In this document: positions 56,501 through 64,000 of the stretch, in pieces
Layout of the letters: each line of letters begins with the position of its first letter
Numbering within the stretch: the first letter of the stretch is position 1
Source of the DNA: Sipunculus nudus
Lineage: Eukaryota > Annelida > Sipuncula > Golfingiida > Sipunculidae
Length of the DNA stretch: 64,000 bases
Reading direction: 5' to 3'
NCBI GenBank assembly: GCA_026874595.1
Contig: CM049319.1
Location: forward strand, 67,483,917 to 67,547,916
Notes under the pieces: model-generated
Told to the model about the DNA's origin: nothing
The model's database searches: none
What the model saw: the letters and a program-made list of their open reading frames with translations, nothing else
Made by a program: the position numbers and the translations under genes

Positions 56501-57083
56501 AGGACGTCGGTCAAACATTGTACGCCCAACTGTTCCGACGCTGCGATCAACACCAAGCACAAGAAAGGAACGTTCAAGTTCTCCTGGAAGAAGGGCATTG
56601 TATGTTACCCCGGCAATGACAAGAGGGCGTCTTCCTCCGGTAGTATCTCCCACTCTCTCAATCAGAAGACGAGCTCTGTCATCTGGAAGGAAATCTCCCG
56701 ACACCAGAACAACATCTGCTGCAGGAAGAAAGCTTGGGTATTTTGGTAACACTCCTACTGTCACCAGAGGCCGCCGAACACGGGTCGTGCGTCCAACGAC
56801 TGTTATGCCTAGGGGGACACATATTGATAGACGTGAACCTGCAGGTGTCAGAACTACCCCTTCTGTAAGACTTTACAATACTGAGGTCGCCACGAGAGGG
56901 CGCCGCCAACAAATTGTACTTCCAACTGTTGCCTTTCCTAGAAGAAAACAGTTTGGAAGAAATCACCCTCGAGTTCTTAGATCAACATCTTCTTTCAGGG
57001 TTTTTAACACTTTACCCGCTACTAGAGGCCGCCGTCCACGAATCTTATTTCCAACGGTTTCTTTGCCTAGACGCAGGCAATAG
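47446..57083 (+). CDS. Secreted, Cys-free, Arg/Thr/Pro-rich repeat protein (two-exon gene model)
   Basis: Exon 1 (47446-47515) encodes a signal peptide and ends in phase 1. Exon 2 (55129-57083) begins in phase 1 after TTTTTACAG and runs to TAG; together they give 2025 nt or 674 residues plus stop. The first 200 mature residues are acidic to neutral with many N-glycosylation sequons (NET, NRT, NDS, NVS, NTS, NAS and others). The rest is strongly basic, with RR/RK pairs and six TRGRR modules. I see no Cys and no known domain. A secreted, glycosylated, intrinsically disordered matrix protein is the likeliest reading. A multi-peptide precursor cut at dibasic sites is the alternative. The 7.6-kb intron may hide further exons. 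Confidence 0.68.
48110..48930. repeat. Degenerate direct duplication of about 400-450 bp
   Basis: Two stretches share AATAGGACTAxTA, GTTACAxxCGATTTTGTG, CCCCTAAACxxATTTC and CTTGGxACTxxGACGC in the same order. Class unknown. Confidence 0.4.
49477..52690 (-). pseudogene. LINE ORF2 (endonuclease and reverse transcriptase), broken
   Basis: The endonuclease begins near 52690 with SLKVISLNCRGMKNKTK. RT motifs follow: NDRPTTVSNTDYKILAKTLA (about 51340), ALDFRKAF (about 51160), QCGVREGCPFSP (about 51020) and catalytic CADDTTLFL (about 50880; Tyr of YADD replaced by Cys). The tail has IYKFIWQKQFDNLK and a final open stretch at 49477-49848 (LLIAKMCIS-like end). Several frameshifts and stops. Confidence 0.82.
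52905..53793 (-). pseudogene. LINE ORF1 (gag-like, CCHC knuckles), broken
   Basis: It starts MATSIDAVDTLHGLAKARSF at 53793 and meets TGA soon after. It then has LEGLHVKDITLMDYANNPF and two zinc knuckles, CKNCLQPGHTKAQC and CRVCDVNGHKSGDLEC, around 53075-53165. Frames are interrupted. Confidence 0.75.
55129..57083 (+). CDS. TRGRR gene exon 2: repetitive basic exon
   Basis: Acceptor TTTTTACAG/GA gives Gly-Asp-Ile-Asn after exon 1. There are 651 residues to the stop. Six modules of form [V/A/M]TRGR[R/H/L]xx[I/V/Y]VxPT[V/L] start at 56352, 56493, 56616, 56760, 56889 and 57018, spaced 41-48 residues. They are preceded by degenerate relatives (ITGGRRPQPVTPT). The last module ends in PRRRQ at the C terminus. 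The open frame extends upstream of the acceptor by chance only. Confidence 0.8.
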
Positions 57084-58188
57084 CAAAGACGGTAATTCCC
57101 GTATAAAACACTCATCTTTTACTAAACTTTTTTTATAAAACACACTGCCGAAAAGGGGTCCGGGAGAAAAGTCAGCTTTGGAAATACTAACATCAGCTTG
57201 AAAAAAGTCTCATCAAGGAAAAAAAACATGGCCATTAAAACTTACCAGATTCAGTGGGCATACGAGATTCAAGTAAAGCGAAAAGGAGGTTGGAAAAAAA
57301 CTTTAAGAACACCTTTATATCTTTGTTGGTTTTCAAAACCTGCTGATCGAATGCAAATTTCTCCCGTCATATGTAAGGGGGCGCTGGTTTCAGATTTTCG
57401 CCACCACCATCTCAAACCACAAATGTCATATCTGAATGTTCTTGTGAAACAATATTTTAAATGACCGGTATTGCTGACGTCACTTCATGCTGGGGATTTT
57501 TTGTAGAGAGGACCCGGTGAATAGGGCTCGTTTGTAGAGTATTTTACTGATTAATGAACCTTCTTCTTAATCCTCTGCTGTTTATTAAAATCTTTTTAAA
57601 TCTTCAACCTTTTATCGAATGTTCAATTGTCTGCTACTGGTTAATGAACCTTCTTTCTGCTGAAAGTTGCAGCAGCGCTTTAAAGTATGTATTGTTTAGC
57701 AAATATTTAAGGTGAACAGTTTGTTTCCGTGTTAATGGATAACGATAACAAGGGTGCTTTAGATTTTTCTTATTTTCTTCTACACTGACATCGTTTGCAT
57801 TATATTTTTATTACAAAACACCGGGCACATAAGATCAAAAGAGAAGAAAAGGTTCTGGAGCGCTCTTTTTGTAGGGGCTAGGTACATCGCAAAAGGTGAT
57901 TGCTACGGTTTTTAGCTCAGCTGACTATACGTCATCTGAACTATAGTTATGGTCCATCGTCCGTTTCTCAGTCCGTCTTTCTGTCCCTTGGACTGGCACA
58001 TTTTGAAACCTTTGAACCTGCGAATCCTAAATTCGGCATTCTATTAGATGTCCCAAACATCTTTTACCTGACCGGAAACTAGGTCACTTTGTTCCTTCCA
58101 GAAATTAAGGGAAAACCGCAATTTTCCATTAAAAACCTTTACCACACTTCAGTACTACCAAATATAAAAAAACTACAAATCTCTCTTT

Positions 58189-58244
<56 letters not shown>

Positions 58245-58608
58245 CCCATGTACATGCTAGAAATAAGGTCAGCATAGCGTTATTCATAAAAGTTATGGGC
58301 GAAAACATAATGCACTTTGTAAAAAATCAGGAAAATATTAACACTTAATTCTAAAGATATAACTTGATTTAATCACAATTTAAATGTATACCCGAAATTA
58401 GACAAGGATGTTGTATACTTTGAAGTAATTGGCAAAAATATAATATCAGTACCTTAAATTTTATCAGACTTTGACCATGCAGATTTTTTTCCTGCAAGTA
58501 GATTTGATTTATTTTTTTTTTCACTGCAGGTACCATCAGGATTTAATCAGTTAAATTCTGAAATTTGTAATAAAAAACACTAATATGGAGTTATTATTAT
58601 TTTTTCAG
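57084..58608. other. Downstream of TRGRR gene, no gene recognised
   Basis: Probable 3' UTR at the start. No canonical AATAAA is seen close to the stop. A TA run lies at 58194-58241. Confidence 0.45.
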
Positions 58609-58686
58609 AGGCTCTATTGTATTCATTTGCGTTGTCAAGTTGCACGCATCCCAATCCACTGGTCATTGGAGGTCAGCTGTGCCAAG
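58609..58686 (+). other. Candidate orphan exon
   Basis: A strong acceptor (ATTATTTTTTCAG) and a donor CAAG/GTACCT bound 78 nt. In phase 1-1 it reads ALLYSFALSSCTHPN then PLVIGGQLCQ. Exon 1 of the TRGRR gene also ends in phase 1, so an alternative transcript is formally possible. All three frames are open, so the evidence is weak. Confidence 0.3.
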
Positions 58687-59677
58687 GTACCTGATTTGTA
58701 AAAGGTTACTGGGGGAGATCGCCTGCTGTTACAGGTGTACAGTTAGTCTCATATCACCCCCCCCCCCCCCCCCCCTTAAATCCCACACCACAAAGTTTGA
58801 ACGGTATTGCATTAATTCTAAAACTGTTTCCGCTCAAATGTTCAAAACGTTTCTTGAAATAGTAATTCAAGGAGTAATTCAGAAGATGCAATGTTATGGT
58901 AATATAGCAATTTTAAAGAAATTACTTTTTACATAATTTTAGCTGATTAAAACATAATTAAACCCATCAGTATGCACAATTAGATAATATATGGTCAATT
59001 CATGGATAAATAAAGGTGCAATGAAGAACTGTGAATTTTGAATCAAGTGTAATTTTCAGATATCTATTGTTTTGCAGATATATATTTTGTGGTAAAAAAT
59101 AAATACATGTGTTTGCATAATGTGATGTAATCTGACAAAATCAGGGAAAAATGTTGATGCAATTTAGAATTATGAATCAGCTTGTATTTTCAGATATATA
59201 TATTCTTCTGCAAATGTTTAAAATTTATAAACTTTTGAAAAAAAAAGAAATTAAATGTAATAAAAAAAGGATGATCTGATGCAAATATTTATTATTTTAA
59301 TGCCTCAGTAGAATGAGGAAATTAAGTGATCGGCTTTGATTGACCATCTCTCCCTATATTTAAATAATAATATTATTATAAATATCATGCTTTTAATAAT
59401 TATATTATTATATTATAAATAATGATGAACAAACTGTTTTCCTGTAAGCACTGTTGAATTAACTTCGTATCCTGTAATGAATAAGCAGAACTGTTGTAAC
59501 TATGAACCCCCTCCCCCTTTTTTTACCTTCAAGGTCAATTTCAGCCGAACACCGTGACCAAATGGCCCCTTTTTTAACTATTAGGCCAGAAATTAAGAGA
59601 ATACTAGAAAAGGTAATAATGAGTTGTTAAAGTCTAAAATGTTAAAAAAATGCAGTATGCAGACAAGAATGTCTTAC

Positions 59678-59782
59678 CGCTCAGGGCAATTACTAACTGT
59701 GTTAGGAACCAAACACAAGAAAAAACAGCGTGTTTCAACACTTCCCGGGACGGGTAATATTTCAATCTGAAACTGGTGGTGA
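59678..59782 (-). other. Candidate orphan exon, minus strand
   Basis: Pyrimidine-rich acceptor (TTGTCTTTTTGTCAATAG) and donor GCG/GTAAGA bound 105 nt with two open frames. No domain or partner exon found. Confidence 0.2.
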
Positions 59783-60068
59783 CTATTGACAAAAAGACAA
59801 TCACACAAACAGTAGGCGTTGCTTGATTTTAGGTTAAGGATAAGGTAATTGGACATGAAATAATGGTTTACTTATTCTCGTCAAAAAGCTAATTCATAAA
59901 AGGAAATAGCGCGAGCCGTTGGGGAATGTATACAAAATATAACATGTCAGCTGATATTGAATCAAAGGGTGAAATGTGTTATTGCACAATTACGTTGTTA
60001 TTTATTATTAAGGTATTTGGTGTCCATTATTATTACACGTACGCTATATAACTTGATGCCAGTTGCAG

Positions 60069-60121
60069 GCGTTGCACAAAAATCATTATATGAGATGAAA
60101 GCATCACCACAAGACCTAAAA
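60069..60121 (+). other. Candidate orphan exon
   Basis: 53 nt between GTTGCAG and GTAAGG, open in the frame VAQKSLYEMKASPQDLK, phase-compatible with 58609-58686. The pyrimidine tract is weak. Confidence 0.2.
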
Positions 60122-61412
60122 GTAAGGTGTGATCTTTTCTCCTTTTAGGGGTTATCGGTTGACGTCAGTCATGCGTCATCAATTATTTTTGATCTTAATA
60201 TTAATTCAACCAAGTTCTGTCACATATTAATGTTTCCGCCTGCACTCTGTGGTCATAATATAGTTGAACAGTCAATATGTAAACTTGACTTTAATATTAA
60301 AACAGAATGTGCATAATACAATTTACAAGTTAACTTGCAAACTCCGTTATTGCTGTTTGTTGCGATGAACTTAAATTTATAATGAACATAGTTAATTATT
60401 CTGGACTCCACTTGATTGGAACGATTATCGGTGTACATTTATGTGTGTGCGTGTGTGTATCTCAATCAGATGTGTGTATATATATATATATTTATAACCG
60501 AAAACAAAACAAACACAACATAGCTGCTTACACACAAACACACATATATAATAAAATTATATATATACAATATATATATATTGGTACGACCTTACTCTAT
60601 ACTTTTTAATCTATATTATAAGAGACATGGCCACGCGGGATTTTTGTTCCGCATTGTCTCCGTCTAATATGCATTTTTTTTTGTCTTGAACTGTCTAGAA
60701 TGATGCCAAGTGTGTCCTAAGGGGGTTACTTTCCATATTTTAACCTAAATCCAGATATATTTCATTTTATTTTTTCACCACGCCATTCAAGATAGTTGCA
60801 GTACACTGTGATACCAGTAGGGGACAGCAATACATACTCATCTCACTCTTAAAATATGCCTATATTAGATATATAAATAATTAGGTTTCGACATCTTTTT
60901 AATAGCTAAATTATAAATTCTGATATATTTGGACAACGTGAATCCAGTTTTCCCTCATTTTTCCTCCAATCAGTCCCACAAGCATTTGGATATCATGTAT
61001 TTTACTTGTCACACATTAAGCTAAACACATAAGATCCCAAGTTTTAAATACCACCTTGCATAATGGCAAGAGCCAACCATAGCTAGCCACATTAAATAAT
61101 CTAGTTCATCCTCAGAGCTATGTGGCCCCAGACAAGGGACTCTTAGTGATTTTATGGCGATAATGGCAATTCACGGTCAGTCCCGCTCAAACCCAGAAGT
61201 CACATGGACGTGCCCCAAAACACTTAACCGGGCACTACGCTACCGGTATAATAAATAAGTCGTACTGGTAAACTGAGTAAACAGACCAGGCAAAATATAT
61301 ATTTTCATTCAAAATATGATGGAAGGTGAGTAGACGAAAAAGCCAGGACACATACCATTGGTATAGATGTCTCTTTTATTTTACTCTCCTGACCGAGCCG
61401 GGCCGGCCCACG
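60122..61412. other. Intergenic, possible Helitron-like end
   Basis: It contains TA and CA microsatellites (60470-60590). At about 60610 the words TCTATATTATAAGAGAC and TTTTTGTTCCGCATTGTCTC resemble Helitron 5' ends. No gene recognised. Confidence 0.25.
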
Positions 61413-62097
61413 TGTAACCCTGATAAGTAGAAACACAGCGATGTTGTTTTAGATGTTTCCTGTAACGCGTGTGTACAGTGTATCATGTTAGGTTCTTTGG
61501 CATGTTCGAGAAATGGAAAGTTCTCGGCTTGAGGTGAAAGTGATAAATAAAGGGCTGTGTTTTACAGCCAAACAGAGAAGATAGAAATATTCCAGCGGAC
61601 ACAGATGCGTGTAAGTCAGTTGCGGACCTTTTCCGATAAGTGCGGTAATTATAGATTTTCTTCTAAATTTGTAACGGATCTTATATGGTCTTCAGTTTGC
61701 TTTCGGGATTACAACAGATTGATTTTGTGAATGAACTATACTGTTTTTCTCTGAGAAGATTTATGTGAACTGTTCATCTGGGTTGTACGTTATAAAAGAC
61801 TTGTTGTCGCTGTGACAGTGGTGGTATCCAGATACTGTAAACTTTATTTATATACTTGTATTGATTTACTATTGTACTGTTGTTATACTGTATAATTGTA
61901 CTGATCTATTGTATTGTAATGTAAGGATTGTTTTAAGAATAAATTATAATTATTTGTTAACAAAAGACCATATACTTCTTTATTCATTCCCCTAGACTTT
62001 TCACGCTGCCTAGTGTTACAAAATTTTTATTTTATCTCCATTACAAAATGTATGCTCTTTACGACTACGTGATCTGTTGATATTAGGTTCCTTAACA
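61413..62097 (+). mobile_element. 5' LTR of Ty3/Gypsy-type retrotransposon
   Basis: It starts TGTAACCC, ends TTCCTTAACA, about 685 bp, and is followed by a primer-binding site and gag. Its 3' half matches the solo LTR at 46505-46884. The left boundary is uncertain. Confidence 0.65.
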
Positions 62098-62104
62098 TAA
62101 AATT

Positions 62105-62122
62105 AGGGGCTCGTCTGAGAAG
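62105..62122 (+). promoter_or_regulatory. Retrotransposon primer-binding site
   Basis: TAGGGGCTCGTCTGAGAA lies 7 nt after the LTR. It is close to the tRNA-Pro-type site TGGGGGCTCGTCCGGGAT, with four differences. Confidence 0.55.
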
Positions 62123-62260
62123 TTTAATAGTATTTACAATTTATTAGGCCTTGACCTAGACACATTGTTTACAATACATTGTTTACAAGATTACACATTG
62201 TTTACATTACATTGTTTACAGGATTTGTCTCAGTGGTTTTTTTGTTTTAACATCTGAACA

Positions 62261-64000
62261 TGGCCGAATTCAAACCTGAGTCATTTGTTGACAATCCCGA
62301 CCCTGATTAGCTTGAACAGTTGACAAAGGAACAGTTATGGCGTTTGGGACAACACTTAAGGCTAAGTGTAAAAAAAGCTTTGAGAAATTGCTAAAATCAT
62401 GAAAGATCTAGTTAGCAAAAGTTTTATTGAAGAGAGTAAAGTGGAAACATAAAAAAATGACAGCCTTGCTATGCAATTAGAATTTAAAAAGTTGGAAATG
62501 CAACATGAGCTAGCATTAAAGAGAGGGAATTAGAAAAACAAAAAGAAATAGAAAAAGAAAGACTAGAAACAGAAATAGAAAGAGACAGACTAGAAAAAGA
62601 AAAAGAAAAAGAAATTGAGTTAAAACGACTGCAGTTAGAAAGACTTAAACTAGAACATAGTCTACGTGCTGCCCGAACTCACAGTTTTGATGTTGCTAAA
62701 CACATTAGACTTGTCTCACCTTTTCAAGAAAAAGAGGTTGATAAATATTTCATGCACTTTGAAAAAGTAGCTGAAAATTTAAAATGGCCTAAGGACTATG
62801 CTGTTACAAAGTGTATTGACTGGCAAGGCCAGAGAAATTTATACAGAGCTTTTAGTAAAAGCTGCTGCTGACTATGACCTGTTAAAACGGTTACTCCTAA
62901 AAGGTTATCAGTTAGTACCGGAGGCTTACCGCTAGAAATTTAGAAATTGGGAAAAGCGCAAAGAACAGACATACGTCGAATTTGCTGGGACAAAAGAGCA
63001 GTTGTTTGATCGCTGGTGTAGTTCTAACAATGAAATGAAAGATTATGACAATTTGCGCCAGTTGATTTTGCTTGAAGAATTTAAGCGCTGCATTAACGCA
63101 GATGTTAAAACTTTTCTTGATGAGAATAGTCATGAAATACTTGACATTGCTGCTCAATTAGCTGATGATTTTTCACTAACATACAAAATGTCCGTTACTA
63201 GCAAATCAAACCAGTCATTCACAACCAAGAATGTAAATCAGTATGGTCAAAAGATGTTTACAGCGCAGTCACTAAGTACTAGTAGTCCTGATAGTTCAGC
63301 AAAGTCCATCGATACACCTCAGTCCACGTCCACTGTGTCTGAATCCAACCAAGACCAGTCATTTTCAAAGAAAAGCTGTAATTACTTCAAAAAGTAAGGT
63401 CATCTAAAATCCGACTGCTGGAAACTTGCGAATGAACCAAATATCAAACCATCTGGTTTTGTTTCAAAATCTATGCGTAGCATAGTACAAGAGCCAGGCT
63501 CTTTTCATGAAAATAAGGGGTACAACTAATTTATTGCGTCTAAAAAAGAGTTCGATGCTACGGAGGCCAACGTGCCTTCTGACTCCAAAGAAGAATCCGT
63601 AGCTTGCGGGGTAAAAACCTCAGTCGATTCCTGCGAGGAATTTAAAAAGGCTAGGTCCTTTCAAGACTCCTGCGAGGAGTATTCTCTAAATAAGGGTAAG
63701 TCCTTTTATGACTCTTGCGAGAGTATTTGAAACGAGGCCAGGTCCTCTTTTGATAAACAGAATTTTGTTTCTGCTGAGGAAAATTCCTCTGTTGACTCCC
63801 ACGAGGAGTTTGGTGGTAAAAAGATGAAGATTACTTAAATAACCCTGAGAAAGAGTTTATGACTGACACTGTCAATGTTAGTTGTTTGTTTAATGTAACT
63901 GAGGTAGTAGATTCCTCTCCTGACTCTGAAATGGAGTTATTTGAGTCATTCATACATGATGGTTTTGTATCACTTTCAAGTGATTTTTCAGACTCTACCC
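62261..64000 (+). pseudogene. Gypsy-type gag, broken, running off the window
   Basis: Begins MAEFKPESFVDNPDPD then TAG. A Lys/Glu-rich coiled coil follows (about 62470-62660), then a SCAN-like capsid region: LVSPFQEKEVDKYFMHFEKV, ENLKWPKD, later QTYVEFAGTKEQLFDRWC-like sequence. An altered CCHC knuckle (C-N-Y-F...GHLKSDC, with Cys to Phe and a stop inside) lies at about 63380-63415. The longest open piece is 63002-63397. After it come SCEEF-type acidic repeats. SCAN-like gag of this kind is known from Gmr1-like Gypsy elements. Multiple stops and frameshifts make it non-functional. Confidence 0.75.

Overview
This window looks like nuclear DNA of a marine invertebrate, most likely a mollusc. 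It is AT-rich and intron-rich, with many TA microsatellites, minisatellites and retroelement classes, and its few host exons have canonical GT/AG borders. I see no bacterial operons, tRNA, rRNA or CRISPR array. The taxon is inferred from style, not from a diagnostic gene.

Region 1 (772-15890, minus strand) holds the most interesting locus. Six exons can be chained by splice sites and reading phase into one secreted protein of about 684 residues. It has a signal peptide, a short linker, a 502-codon Ser/Tyr repeat exon (nonapeptide about YSSYTPSYS) and a C-terminal CUB domain. The introns are crowded with minisatellites (57, 48, 30 and 40 bp units) and an inverted pair of about 1 kb interspersed elements.

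Region 2 (18312-41480) is retrotransposon territory. A Ngaro-like (DIRS group) element carries an SGNH-hydrolase ORF, gag, a frameshifted RT/RNase H and an intact tyrosine recombinase, and ends in split direct repeats with an extra A-B unit. Most of it, together with its right flank, recurs at 32707-41145 as a segmental duplication. The flank is a 331-bp-period repeat whose units carry CTCF-like and nuclear-receptor-like motifs. A foldback element lies between the copies.

Region 3 (41480-47100) holds a small TA-flanked MITE, a degraded pogo/Tigger-like element and a solo-LTR fragment.

Region 4 (47446-57083, plus strand) is a second secreted-protein gene. A signal-peptide exon and one 1955-nt exon, in matching phase, encode a cysteine-free, N-glycosylation-site-rich, Arg/Thr/Pro repeat protein of about 674 residues with six TRGRR modules. 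Its 7.6-kb intron holds a decayed LINE of the Tx1/L1 type in opposite orientation.

Region 5 (57084-64000) is mostly non-coding, with a few weak candidate exons. It ends in the 5' LTR, primer-binding site and broken gag of a Ty3/Gypsy-type element that runs off the window.

Both host genes look like extracellular matrix, adhesive or secretory proteins. They share a TATA-like box about 70 nt before the ATG, a tiny signal-peptide exon and a very large repetitive exon. Any shared function is inference.
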